From contig NZ_FUKU01000059.1 of NCBI RefSeq assembly GCF_900163865.1, positions 86,005 to 150,004 on the forward strand: a stretch of DNA of 64,000 nt, read 5' to 3'. How positions within the stretch are numbered: the first letter of the stretch is position 1; each line of letters starts with the position of its first letter. The translations under genes were made by a program, and so were the position numbers. Below are positions 54,579 through 63,750 of the stretch, piece after piece. The DNA is from Sphingobacterium sp. JB170 (lineage in GTDB: Bacteria; Bacteroidota; Bacteroidia; Sphingobacteriales; Sphingobacteriaceae). A model generated the notes under the pieces. That model did no database searches. It was not told where the DNA came from and saw nothing but the letters and a program-made list of their open reading frames with translations.

Positions 54579-55809
54579 AATACTAGTTGCATTAGCTTGT
54601 GCATTAACTTTAGGGGCGTGCTCCCCTAAAGTAGGAGTGTTGCGTTCTCCCGATCATCGCGGTAATGCGGGCAAGACCGTTACTCCGGAGAATAAATCCG
54701 AATCGTCAGATACTGATGAGAAGCTAAAGGAGAAGGGGGGCGAGCTAGTTATTCAAAATAATATCGCGTTAGTTTTACCCTTCCAATTAAATAAAGTAAA
54801 TCCCGCGGCGTTGTCTAAAGAAGACATAAAGCGTTCGGCAGTAGCATTGGATTTTTATCAAGGTTTTCAATTGGGGCTTGACGAACTCGCTGAGGAAGGT
54901 ACCGTTTTTGGTTTAGACGTCATCGATTCGAAAGACGATCCGTCCTCAAATGTCGCAATTGCGAAATCGGAAACTGTCTCCGGAGCTTCTATAATCGTGG
55001 GACCGGTTTATCCAAAGGAAATTCAAGCATTTGGCGCAAATTTGACAAATAAAAATGTGTTGCAGATAAACCCACTTGCCGCAACTAAGGCGAGCACGTT
55101 CAACTTGGAGAACCTTGTATCTCTTACACCTTCTATCGATACGCATAGCAAGGCTATCGCAGTGAAGGTGGCTAAAGATTTTAATTCGGGTGACTTAGTA
55201 ATTATTTATAACGCCTCGGACAATAGTAGCAGACAGTTTCTTAGCGGTCTTGCAGGCTATTTGAAAGCGATTGACCCGACAATTACCCTTGTGTCGGTGT
55301 CATCTATTAGTCAATTGAATGAACAGTTGAGCACGAGTGGCGCTAACTTAATTGTAACTGGTGCAACCGACAAGTTTCAACTTCGAACTTTTTTAGATAA
55401 CTTGGAAAAGAAGACCTTAGAAGACTATTATACATTTAAGGTTTATGGACACCCACTTTGGGATCGTATCGATTTTAGTAAGTATTCGAGTTTTTCGACC
55501 TTCAATCCCACGATAACATCTGAAACACATTTAACTGCGTGGAATTCCCAGATCAAAAAGATTAAAGATAGATATTATTCGATATATGGCGTAAATCCTT
55601 CAAACCATTCTTATAAAGGTTATGATGCAGCTAAATATTTCGGGGCACTATTGGATAAATATGGCGCGGATGTCGCATCTAAGCTCCTGGAAGAAGAGTA
55701 CAAGGGCATTTTCAGCTCCTACAAATTCGAGTTTAGCGAGGATGAAGGGTATGTAAATCAATCTGTGTCATACAAAACCTATAAAGGTTCAGGCTTTGAA
55801 TTAAATTAA
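54535..55809 (+). CDS. Periplasmic-binding-protein-like lipoprotein (LppC/LpoA-like fold)
   Basis: The 424-residue protein has a lipoprotein signal (lipobox LGAC) and a type I periplasmic-binding-protein fold: [33 protein letters not shown] and [17 protein letters not shown]. LpoA-type relatives stimulate penicillin-binding proteins; here that role is only a suggestion. I choose ATG 54535, which overlaps guaA by 44 bases; an ATG at 54508 also exists. The RsmB-like gene overlaps its stop by one base. Confidence 0.82.
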   Translation: MISVQNHRQQLSGNKILVALACALTLGACSPKVGVLRSPDHRGNAGKTVTPENKSESSDTDEKLKEKGGELVIQNNIALVLPFQLNKVNPAALSKEDIKRSAVALDFYQGFQLGLDELAEEGTVFGLDVIDSKDDPSSNVAIAKSETVSGASIIVGPVYPKEIQAFGANLTNKNVLQINPLAATKASTFNLENLVSLTPSIDTHSKAIAVKVAKDFNSGDLVIIYNASDNSSRQFLSGLAGYLKAIDPTITLVSVSSISQLNEQLSTSGANLIVTGATDKFQLRTFLDNLEKKTLEDYYTFKVYGHPLWDRIDFSKYSSFSTFNPTITSETHLTAWNSQIKKIKDRYYSIYGVNPSNHSYKGYDAAKYFGALLDKYGADVASKLLEEEYKGIFSSYKFEFSEDEGYVNQSVSYKTYKGSGFELN

Positions 55810-56996
55810 TGAGTGGCATAACTCCTCGACGTGTCGAGCAACAGGTTTGGAATTTTCAAAACGCGTTGACGGCATATTCTTTCGATGAGCCGTTTTCGCG
55901 GTTTTTAACCCAGTTTTTTAAAAATAATAAACAAATGGGTTCGTCCGATCGGCGGATGACATCGCGGCTTTGTTATAATTATTTCCGTCTTGGCAATGCG
56001 CTGACGAATCTAGGACAGCTGGAGCGATTAACAATCGCAGAGTTTTTATGCGAACAGCATAGCGAAATCGTGAAATTGTATCAGCCCAATTGGGTCGTCA
56101 ATCAGTCACGTACAGTAGAGGAGAAGTGTACGTTGCTAACATCGATCTATGGTAGTGAATTGTTAGCGAATGTGTTTCCAAATATCAATGAACTTTCTTC
56201 GGGCATCGATAAGGATACTTTTATTAGGAGTCATTTTGTACAGCCCGATCTATTTATTCGAATTCAACGGGGAATGGAGACTTTTGTCGAGAATCATCTA
56301 AGCCAGGCCGGTATCGCTTATAAACAGGAACGAGATCAGACATATCGTTTAGCCAATGGAACAAAATTGCAAAATGTAAGCGTAATCGAGGGTGTAGTAC
56401 AAGTGCAGGATTTTTCGTCACAAGAAAGCTTAAATCCTGCGCAAATAAGTGCAGGGCAGAGCTGGTGGGATGCGTGTGCCGCTTCAGGAGGGAAGTCGTT
56501 ACTTCTACTGGATAAGCAGCCGCGCGTCAAATTGCTTGTTTCTGATTTACGACTAAGTGTATTACGGAATTTGGATGAACGTTTTCAAAAGGCCGGTGTC
56601 CAAGTAAACTACCGCAAGAAAGTAATTGATTTAACTGCAAACTTTGCACACGTTTTACAAGACGAAAGTTTTGACGGTGTAATTCTTGACGCGCCATGTA
56701 CTGGGTCGGGAACATGGGGACGAACCCCAGAGATGATCCAACAGTTTTCCCAGGAGTCAATTGCTGAATTCGCGCGCTTACAGAAAAAAATTGCCTCAAA
56801 TGTCGTTTCGTACGTAAAACCCGGCGGACAATTGATATATATAACCTGTTCGGTTTTCGCGAAGGAAAATGAGGAAGTATCAAAATATATTCAAGAGCAC
56901 TACGGCTTAATTTATGAAGACGGGGGACTTATCCCTGGCTATCACCGGGGATCCGATAGTATGTATTCGATAAGGTTACGCAAGCCCTTAAAATAG
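55809..56996 (+). CDS. RsmB-like 16S rRNA/tRNA cytosine-5 methyltransferase
   Basis: The 395-residue protein belongs to the RsmB/NOP2 class of SAM-dependent m5C methyltransferases. It has motif IV APCTGSG (C297) and the catalytic cysteine in ITCSVF (C347), with a SAM site around residues 215-250. The N-terminal region of about 150 residues lacks a clear NusB fold. Exact target is unknown. Its start overlaps the upstream stop (TAATG). Confidence 0.88.
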   Translation: MSGITPRRVEQQVWNFQNALTAYSFDEPFSRFLTQFFKNNKQMGSSDRRMTSRLCYNYFRLGNALTNLGQLERLTIAEFLCEQHSEIVKLYQPNWVVNQSRTVEEKCTLLTSIYGSELLANVFPNINELSSGIDKDTFIRSHFVQPDLFIRIQRGMETFVENHLSQAGIAYKQERDQTYRLANGTKLQNVSVIEGVVQVQDFSSQESLNPAQISAGQSWWDACAASGGKSLLLLDKQPRVKLLVSDLRLSVLRNLDERFQKAGVQVNYRKKVIDLTANFAHVLQDESFDGVILDAPCTGSGTWGRTPEMIQQFSQESIAEFARLQKKIASNVVSYVKPGGQLIYITCSVFAKENEEVSKYIQEHYGLIYEDGGLIPGYHRGSDSMYSIRLRKPLK

Positions 56997-57025
56997 AACC
57001 CTACCCCAGATTCCCTAGAGTGTAG

Positions 57026-57493
57026 TTAGTCGCATTTCCCCGGTACAACTAATACCGGACAACTTGCTTTTCGTATTACCGATTCAGATACGCTACCGGA
57101 TATAAAATGCTCAAAACCGGTTCGGCCGTTCGATCCTATGATGATCAAGTCGGCGGTCCAATCTTCTGCCGTACTGAGAATTTCGTCGCGTACATTCCCC
57201 ACTTTATTAAAAACGAAAACTTCCTTTGCATTTTCAAATTCTGCACTTACGCGCTCTAAATACCTTTGGGCCGAATCGTGTTGTATTTCGGAGACTTCTG
57301 ACACAATGATCGGCTGTTGACCGAGAAGAGGATCTGCGCCATAAGCTGCAGGAGAGGTGGGGGGGACAACCGTAACCAATGCAACTGTGGAATTGAATTC
57401 CTGAATCAAATCTTTGGCGTACTCTATAGCCTTTTGTGTACACGGCGTGTCGTCAATCGCTAAAAGTATTCTATTAAATCGGTGATTGCTCAT
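57026..57493 (-). CDS. Universal stress protein (UspA family)
   Basis: The 155-residue single-domain protein has the Usp core RILLAIDDTPCTQKAIEYA and the ATP-binding motif GSNGRTGFEHFISGSVS near the C-terminus, which matches the GxxG-x9-GS pattern of ATP-binding family members. It is convergent with the RsmB-like gene and divergent from the NlpC gene. Confidence 0.93.
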   Translation of the reverse strand: MSNHRFNRILLAIDDTPCTQKAIEYAKDLIQEFNSTVALVTVVPPTSPAAYGADPLLGQQPIIVSEVSEIQHDSAQRYLERVSAEFENAKEVFVFNKVGNVRDEILSTAEDWTADLIIIGSNGRTGFEHFISGSVSESVIRKASCPVLVVPGKCD

Positions 57494-57564
57494 GTTTTTA
57501 TCGGATAAAAGTTAACTTCGTATGTAGAACACGTGAATTGTTTGAATTGTTTTAAGATAATGTT

Positions 57565-58335
57565 ATGAATATTGGTATTTGTAATTTAACAATAGTACCA
57601 CTTCGCAATACCGCCTCGCACCGCAGCGAGATGGTTAGCCAGCTTTTGTTTGGCGAGCGTTTTGAAATACTTGATGATCAAGAAGAATGGATTTTTGTAC
57701 GGCTGCTTGATATACCATATGAAGGATGGGTACAAAAAGGGCAATTCGAATTGATAAGCTTTGATATTAATAGCGGATATTCAGGCATTCCGGTTCAGGT
57801 TGTCGATATAGCAGGGGCTGAGGTCTGGACTGACAACGGGATTTTCGTGTCACTTTTACCAGGTACGCTTGTTCCGGCGATTTTTACGAAAAGTAATGCC
57901 TTTACACCCTACCGTATAGAAGGTGATTTAAGATCTGCCGTTTCGATTGATTTTCGATCAGAAATTCAAAAGCTTATTTATTTTTATCGCAATAGTCCCT
58001 ATTTATGGGGAGGTCGTTCGCACTTAGGGATTGATTGTTCAGGGCTTACGCAGGCCGTATATCGGCATTTTGGCGTGATGCTTCCCCGTGATGCCTATCA
58101 ACAGGCCGAAGAAGGGATAGTAGTAGATTTTTTAACGGAAATTAACCCCGGTGATTTAGCTTTCTTTGACAATGCTGATGGTAACATTACACACGTAGGA
58201 GTGATGATTGATAAGGAGCATATTATGCATGCCTCGGCAAAAGTCCGGATTGATAAAATGGATTCTGAAGGAATTTTTAATAAGGACATTAATCGGTACA
58301 CACATAAACTTCGGATAATTAAGCGTTATTTTTAG
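57565..58335 (+). CDS. NlpC/P60 peptidoglycan endopeptidase
   Basis: The 256-residue protein has one or two SH3-like domains (about 1-125) and the C40 peptidase domain with the catalytic Cys in IDCSGLTQ (C158), His in THVGVM (H210) and a third polar residue in IMHASAK. Relatives are YkfC-type gamma-D-Glu-diaminopimelate hydrolases. No signal peptide is apparent at the chosen ATG, so it may act in the cytoplasm on recycled murein peptides. Confidence 0.92.
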   Translation: MNIGICNLTIVPLRNTASHRSEMVSQLLFGERFEILDDQEEWIFVRLLDIPYEGWVQKGQFELISFDINSGYSGIPVQVVDIAGAEVWTDNGIFVSLLPGTLVPAIFTKSNAFTPYRIEGDLRSAVSIDFRSEIQKLIYFYRNSPYLWGGRSHLGIDCSGLTQAVYRHFGVMLPRDAYQQAEEGIVVDFLTEINPGDLAFFDNADGNITHVGVMIDKEHIMHASAKVRIDKMDSEGIFNKDINRYTHKLRIIKRYF

Positions 58336-58416
58336 AATTCGCTATTTTTGAGTCTTGTACAGGAAGTTGTTAATTAAAATTGGATAACGTTGGGTGAGCG
58401 ATTCAATAATAATGTG

Positions 58417-59487
58417 ATGAAGAAGGATCTTTCGAGCAATTTGGATTATATACTAGCGAGCAGTGGGCTTTTCCCGATGCAAATGCGCCGTGAAAATTTA
58501 GCGCATATGGAGCATTCGAATTATGCTCTTGATCTCGCGAAAAAAGGCTTAGATGCATTTGAAAAGGATCAATTTGAACTTGCTCTCGACATTTATGCTG
58601 AGGCAATAGCGGCATTCCCAGATGCACCTTTTTTCTACGCATGTCGTTACTATACGGGCTTGCACGTAGATGTTGCCCAGGACGGTATTCACGACTATCG
58701 GGCGCTCGCTCGCTTAGATCGAATATATTGTGATTTTATTTTCTATCTATTAAAATCTGCCGAAGACCAATTTTTTGAATCTTCGGTCGATGAGGTTGAC
58801 AGTTCCTCCGCAGATGCATTGTATGCGGCCGGAAAGCGACTACGCGAAGAAGGTGAGATAGACTATGCCATCGCCGTATTTACGGCCGGAATAACTAAGT
58901 TTAATGAGAATGCCAAATTTCTAATTCAACGTGGGGGGGGATATTTAACTTCGTTACGATATGATTTAGCCTATAGGGACCTTTACAGGGCGATAGACTT
59001 ATCACCCGAGTCTGCCTTAGCGCATTTCTCGCTAGGGATGATTTACGACGGTGTAAAAGAGTATGACACCGCGTTAGCATTTTATGATAATGCAATTTCC
59101 TTGCCCGGCGCAGATGTAAGGATGTATGCGCAGCGAGCAGGGTTTCATTCGGCGAGAAAGAATTTGGATAGGGCGTTAAATGATTATACCCGCTGCATCG
59201 AATTAGATAATCAAAACCCGGACTATTTTATCGATAGGTCATTTATCCACGAGGAGGTTGGTAATTATGCAGCAGCGCTTCAAGATACCTCGGAAGCTAT
59301 TGCTTTGGATCCGCAAAATTCCGAAGTTTATCTACACCGTGCAGATATCAAAGTAAAATTAGGGGACTATGATGGAGCGGAACTCGATCGAAATTTTTCC
59401 CAGGAGTTAGGAGAAGCGGATTTTAAGAAACTTTATCAGGAAGATGATTTTGACAAAATCGATGGATGGGACAAGGAGAATTTATAG
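58417..59487 (+). CDS. Tetratricopeptide-repeat protein
   Basis: The 356-residue protein contains TPR units through most of its length, for instance EIDYAIAVFTAGITKF, LAHFSLGMIYDGVKEYD and VYLHRADIKVKLGDYDGAE. There is no signal peptide, so it is probably cytoplasmic. The first ATG (58417) is chosen over a TTG at 58390; a later ATG at 58507 is also possible. It follows the NlpC gene by 81 bases. Confidence 0.8.
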   Translation: MKKDLSSNLDYILASSGLFPMQMRRENLAHMEHSNYALDLAKKGLDAFEKDQFELALDIYAEAIAAFPDAPFFYACRYYTGLHVDVAQDGIHDYRALARLDRIYCDFIFYLLKSAEDQFFESSVDEVDSSSADALYAAGKRLREEGEIDYAIAVFTAGITKFNENAKFLIQRGGGYLTSLRYDLAYRDLYRAIDLSPESALAHFSLGMIYDGVKEYDTALAFYDNAISLPGADVRMYAQRAGFHSARKNLDRALNDYTRCIELDNQNPDYFIDRSFIHEEVGNYAAALQDTSEAIALDPQNSEVYLHRADIKVKLGDYDGAELDRNFSQELGEADFKKLYQEDDFDKIDGWDKENL

Positions 59488-59574
59488 ATAGGGAATGAGC
59501 TGGCAATACAACAAGATGCCCTGTACAACGGAATTAAGAAATTATACTTTTTCTTTCGGAAGTTTTTTAGGAAT

Positions 59575-59604
59575 GAAAGTCTGTGAGATTGATCACAGAC
59601 TTTC
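59575..59604. terminator. Hairpin between the TPR gene and ychF
   Basis: GAAAGTCTGTGA (59575-59586) pairs with TCACAGACTTTC (59593-59604) around GATTGA. There is no clear T tract on either side, so its role as a terminator is plausible but unproven. Confidence 0.55.
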
Positions 59605-59618
59605 CCTTGATAAGCGTC

Positions 59619-60719
59619 TTAAACGTTGAATCGAAAATGCATAATATCGCCATCTTCAACAATATAACCTTTTCCTTCCACGCTCAATTTTCCGGCTTCT
59701 TTTACAGCCGCTTCTGAACCATACTGAACAAAATCATCGTATTTGATCACTTCTGCACGAATAAAGCCTTTCTCGAAGTCGGTGTGGATTACGCCCGCAG
59801 CCTGAGGAGCGGTATAGCCCGTCTCGATCGTCCAGGCACGCACTTCCTGTACACCTGCGGTAAAGTAAGTAGCTAAATTTAAAAGGGAGTAAGCTGCGCG
59901 TATTAATTTGTGAACGCCAGATTCGTCCAATCCTAAATCTTCAAGAAACATGTTACGCTCATCGTACGATTCTAATTGTGCAATTTCAGATTCAATTTGT
60001 GCCGATATAACTAATACCTCTGCATTTTCGTCCTTTACAGCTTCCTTTACTTTTTCAACATATCCATTTCCTGAATTTACAGAACCTTCATCAACGTTAC
60101 ATACGTATAGAACAGGTTTAATAGTCAACAATGCTAAATCGTCGATAAATTCAAAATCGTCTTCATGAATAGGAGCCGTGCGCGCTGATTTTCCAGACTC
60201 TAAATGGGTCTTTATCACAGATAAGATTTCAAATGTTTTTTTAGCATCTTTGTCTCCACCTGTTTTTGCCATCTTTTCGACCTTCTGAATCCGTTTGATC
60301 ACGGTATCTAAGTCTTTTAATTGAAGTTCTGTATCAATGATTTCTTTATCGCGAATCGGGTCAACGGACCCGTCCACATGAATTACATTTCCATCATCAA
60401 AGCAACGAAGTACGTGGATGATGGCGTTTGTCGTTCTGATATTTCCTAAGAACTGGTTGCCAAGCCCCTCGCCTTTAGAAGCACCTTTAACAAGCCCAGC
60501 GATGTCTACAATTTCAATTGTATTAGGTACGATACGCTGAGGACTAACTAATTCAGCAAGTTTATTGATACGTTCATCGGGAACAGTTATTACCCCGATA
60601 TTTGGTTCGATCGTACAAAACGGAAAATTTGCTGCTTGTGCTTTCGCATTTGACAGACAGTTGAATAATGTTGATTTACCGACATTAGGTAGTCCAACGA
60701 TACCACATTGTAAAGCCAT
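59619..60719 (-). CDS. ychF: Redox-regulated ATPase YchF (OLA1)
   Basis: This P-loop protein of the Obg class prefers ATP and binds ribosomes. The 366-residue protein has GLPNVGKSTLF, FPFCTIEPNIGV, DIAGLVKGASKGEGLGN and the C-terminal TGS domain (AWTIETGYTAPQAAGVIHTDF). The start at 60719 (MALQCGIVGLPN) is chosen over 60779 because a TAnnTTTG promoter box lies between them and the length matches the family. Confidence 0.97.
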   Translation of the reverse strand: MALQCGIVGLPNVGKSTLFNCLSNAKAQAANFPFCTIEPNIGVITVPDERINKLAELVSPQRIVPNTIEIVDIAGLVKGASKGEGLGNQFLGNIRTTNAIIHVLRCFDDGNVIHVDGSVDPIRDKEIIDTELQLKDLDTVIKRIQKVEKMAKTGGDKDAKKTFEILSVIKTHLESGKSARTAPIHEDDFEFIDDLALLTIKPVLYVCNVDEGSVNSGNGYVEKVKEAVKDENAEVLVISAQIESEIAQLESYDERNMFLEDLGLDESGVHKLIRAAYSLLNLATYFTAGVQEVRAWTIETGYTAPQAAGVIHTDFEKGFIRAEVIKYDDFVQYGSEAAVKEAGKLSVEGKGYIVEDGDIMHFRFNV

Positions 60720-60745
60720 GAAGTTTGCGTTTTTTTTAAATTCCA

Positions 60746-60753
60746 CAAACATA
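60746..60753 (-). promoter_or_regulatory. -7 promoter element of ychF
   Basis: TATGTTTG on the minus strand matches TAnnTTTG and lies 26 bases before the chosen ATG. It rules out the upstream ATG as the start. Confidence 0.5.
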
Positions 60754-61087
60754 CGCAAAAAATAATATTTTGTTGCCACTGCCGTTGAAAATGCCCACTC
60801 ATATTGAACGGTGAATTCAAAGTAGAACCAAGCCTATCAGCATGTAGATATTTTCATGGTGGTGCATTTTTAAAACTGTCGAATCTTTACCTATTTTTTT
60901 GACAGTTGATTTCCTCCCGATACTAGGAAAATTTAATTGATCAAGGAAATTGCTGATTTTCAACCGGTAAAATGGAGTTTTTTTTGTTTCACATTTTTTA
61001 ACGCCTTTGGGTTTAATCCTTCCTGTTTTATTGTCGTCCTACTTAAAAACATTGATATAAATGAAAAACTAAAAAAGGAGAGAAATC
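60754..61087. other. Intergenic region with an inverted repeat
   Basis: The gap between ychF and the secreted protein gene holds AACTGTC (60874-60880) and GACAGTT (60901-60907), an inverted repeat with a 20-base spacer rich in T. An AAAGGAG Shine-Dalgarno-like site (61074-61080) lies 7 bases before the next gene. No other gene is visible. Confidence 0.5.
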
Positions 61088-61570
61088 ATGAAGAAGCTAT
61101 TTTACGTGAGTATTTTATTAGGATTGATAGCGGTTGCTAAACCAGCAGCCGCGCAGGTGAGCGTAAACATAAATATCGGTTCTCAACCGACGTGGGGTCC
61201 CTCTGGGTATGACTATGCACGTTATTACTATATGCCGGAAATAGACGTGTATTACGATGTTTCAAGCAGACATTATGTATATTTACAAGGCCGTAATTGG
61301 GTGACGCATGCATCGTTACCACGCCACTATAGAGGTATTGATTTGTATCGCACGCACAAGGTTGTAATTAATGATTCCTATCCGTGGAAGAAACATAAAT
61401 ATCATCGTTCACACTACGCGCGTCACGGGCGTAAAAGTGTGAACCGTGGACGTCACATTCGGAAGGCGCATCATTATGATAACCATAAGCGCTATTCAAA
61501 AGATAGGGGAGGTAAGCATTATAAAAAGCGTCATAAAAAGTTCAAAGGAAAACATAAGGGCCACCGGTAA
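61088..61570 (+). CDS. Secreted His/Lys-rich conserved protein
   Basis: The 160-residue protein has a signal peptide (cleavage after PAAAQ), a conserved domain with QPTWGPSGYDYARYYYMPEIDVYYDV and LPRHYRGIDLYRTHKV, and a very basic tail of about 55 residues made mostly of His, Lys, Arg and Gly. The domain is one I recall from many Bacteroidota, of unknown role; the tail could bind metal or polyanions. It lies behind an AAAGGAG ribosome-binding site. Confidence 0.8.
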   Translation: MKKLFYVSILLGLIAVAKPAAAQVSVNINIGSQPTWGPSGYDYARYYYMPEIDVYYDVSSRHYVYLQGRNWVTHASLPRHYRGIDLYRTHKVVINDSYPWKKHKYHRSHYARHGRKSVNRGRHIRKAHHYDNHKRYSKDRGGKHYKKRHKKFKGKHKGHR

Positions 61571-61614
61571 AATGGCCTAGTTGATAAATTTTGATACAGT
61601 TGTTTAATTGAGTG

Positions 61615-61645
61615 AAAAGGAGCCGCATAATTTAGGCTCCTTTTT
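61615..61645 (+). terminator. Terminator after the His/Lys-rich gene
   Basis: AAAAGGAGCC (61615-61624) pairs with GGCTCCTTTT (61635-61644) and is followed by TTTTT. Confidence 0.88.
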
Positions 61646-61756
61646 GGCTTTTCCATACTTATTTTCGCCAATCGAAACCCGTCAGTATAATATATCTTGC
61701 GTTTATGTGGGGAATGCTCTATTTTTACAATAAATTTTGAAATCTCAGCGAGAGGT

Positions 61757-62734
61757 ATGATAAAATGTAAGGTTATTAAGGGATTTGCCATTGGGAGCTT
61801 ATCTGTATTTATGCTTATTTCTTGTAATGGGGACATGCTCACCAAAGTGGCAGGGGCAGTATCTACATCTCCACAAATAAACCCTATAACGACAGACTCG
61901 GTTCCTATTGAAACCGCCCTAGCCAATGGAGTACTGACAAAGAGATGGCGAGAACCCATCATTTTCCCTCAAGACACATCCTGTACGGTCGGTCGAGATT
62001 CTATCGCTAGGTACATTAAAGCAGAGCAACATCGTCGCCGGGATTCGGTCCGTCGTGCGCTAGATAAACGACCGAAGCATATTTATTTCACTTTTGATGA
62101 CGGCCCACTGATTGGCAGTCGCGCCATTGATTCGATTGTAACGGCAAAAGACATACGGGTAAGTGCCTTTTTAGTTGGGCGTCACCGAAAGATGTCTCGA
62201 GCCTTAAATCGCGCATTTGAAAAATATAAAGAAAATTCATTAATAGAGTGTTATAACCATAGTTTTTCACACGCAAAAAATAGATTTACAACTTTCTATA
62301 ACAATCCCATCGGCGCTTATGATGATTTTGCAAAAAACGAAGTGGATTTAGGTTTGAGACACAAAATCGTTAGAATGCCAGGTCGCAATATATGGATATA
62401 TGATGATATGCGTCGTGTCGACCTTCAAAGTGGTGCAGGTACGGCAGACCTGCTCGCGACTGAGGGTTTTAAAATTTTTGGTTGGGACGTTGAATGGAAA
62501 ATTCATGGTCTTACAGGGAAGCCCATTCAGTCCGTGGATGAAATTTATACGAGGTTGCGGAATTATATGAATAATAAATCATCAATGGAGCCGAATAATG
62601 TGGTGCTTTTAATGCACGATGATATGTTTCGATCTACCCACGGTCAGGAGTTATTAACTAATCTGATCGACACGTTAAAGCAGAATACCGATTTTTCGTT
62701 TGAGTTTATGAGCACCTACCCACACCGGTATTAG
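61757..62734 (+). CDS. Polysaccharide deacetylase (NodB) lipoprotein
   Basis: The 325-residue protein has a lipoprotein signal (lipobox ISC), a spacer, then a NodB domain with FTFDDGP (D114, D115) and the metal motif HSFSH (H168, H172). These are the metal-binding residues of CE4 deacetylases acting on chitin-, murein- or exopolysaccharide-type sugars. The start at 61757 is chosen over an upstream ATG at 61697 because it directly precedes the signal peptide. Confidence 0.9.
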   Translation: MIKCKVIKGFAIGSLSVFMLISCNGDMLTKVAGAVSTSPQINPITTDSVPIETALANGVLTKRWREPIIFPQDTSCTVGRDSIARYIKAEQHRRRDSVRRALDKRPKHIYFTFDDGPLIGSRAIDSIVTAKDIRVSAFLVGRHRKMSRALNRAFEKYKENSLIECYNHSFSHAKNRFTTFYNNPIGAYDDFAKNEVDLGLRHKIVRMPGRNIWIYDDMRRVDLQSGAGTADLLATEGFKIFGWDVEWKIHGLTGKPIQSVDEIYTRLRNYMNNKSSMEPNNVVLLMHDDMFRSTHGQELLTNLIDTLKQNTDFSFEFMSTYPHRY

Positions 62735-62746
62735 AACATTTTTTTT

Positions 62747-62780
62747 ATAATAAAAGCCATCATTTGATGGCTTTTATTAT
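62747..62780. terminator. Bidirectional terminator
   Basis: A perfect 16-bp stem (core AAAAGCCATCA/TGATGGCTTTT) around a TT loop lies between the deacetylase gene and accA, with a T run on the left and A/T on the right. Confidence 0.92.
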
Positions 62781-62796
62781 ATATATGTGTTTGAAA

Positions 62797-63750
62797 CTAT
62801 TCGATAATTTCACCCATATTGCTAAATTTCTCAATTCGTTCGTTGACTAATACTTCTTTATCTTTTTGCGCTAATTCGATTAAATCTGTTAGTATCTTTG
62901 CCTTTAAGTTTTCCGAGGTCGCTACTGCATCTTGGTGTGCGCCACCCACAGGCTCTTCGATAATACCGTCAATTAATCCGTTTCTCAACATATCTTCGGC
63001 CGTTAGTTTAAGGGAATCTGCGGCTTTCTCTTTTTGGTCCCAACTTCGGTAGAGAATAGACGAGCATGATTCGGGAGAAATAACCGAATACCATGTGTTT
63101 TGCAACATGTACACGCGATCGCCTACGCCAATACCCAACGCTCCACCGGATGCTCCTTCGCCAATTACTACACATATTATTGGCACGGTTAATACAGACA
63201 TTTCAAGTAGATTTCTAGCGATTGCCTCGCCTTGGCCTCGTTCTTCGGCTTCTAATCCAGGATAGGCACCCATCGTATCAATCAGGGTAACAACCGGGAC
63301 ATTAAATTTTTCTGCCATTTTCATGAGGCGCAATGCTTTTCGATAACCCTCGGGGTTTGCCATTCCAAAGTTTCTGAATTGGCGTTCTTTGGTATTTTTA
63401 CCTTTTTGATGACCAATAAGCATCACTGATTTGCCGCCAATTGTGGCAATCCCGCCAATGATCGCTTTATCGTCTTTTACCGTACGATCCCCATGAAGCT
63501 CAATAAATTCTTCACAAATTAATTCAATATAATCAAATGTTTGAGGGCGATCAGGATGACGTGACATCTGTACTTTTTGCCATCCCGTCATATTAGTATA
63601 TATCTCAGTTTTTGTTTGAGCTAGTTTTGTTTCCAATTCATTGATCGTTGCACTCATGTCAACTTTCGTTTTTTCTTGGACTTGTAGAACCTTCTCTATT
63701 TGTGTTTGCAAATCGGCGATAGGTTTCTCGAAATCAAATGTTGTTTGCAT
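62797..63750 (-). CDS. accA: Acetyl-CoA carboxylase carboxyltransferase subunit alpha
   Basis: This subunit, with AccD, moves the carboxyl from biotin to acetyl-CoA in fatty acid synthesis. The 317-residue protein has [60 protein letters not shown] and [15 protein letters not shown]. Length and order are normal. A second gene of the operon is not visible within the window. Confidence 0.98.
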   Translation of the reverse strand: MQTTFDFEKPIADLQTQIEKVLQVQEKTKVDMSATINELETKLAQTKTEIYTNMTGWQKVQMSRHPDRPQTFDYIELICEEFIELHGDRTVKDDKAIIGGIATIGGKSVMLIGHQKGKNTKERQFRNFGMANPEGYRKALRLMKMAEKFNVPVVTLIDTMGAYPGLEAEERGQGEAIARNLLEMSVLTVPIICVVIGEGASGGALGIGVGDRVYMLQNTWYSVISPESCSSILYRSWDQKEKAADSLKLTAEDMLRNGLIDGIIEEPVGGAHQDAVATSENLKAKILTDLIELAQKDKEVLVNERIEKFSNMGEIIE

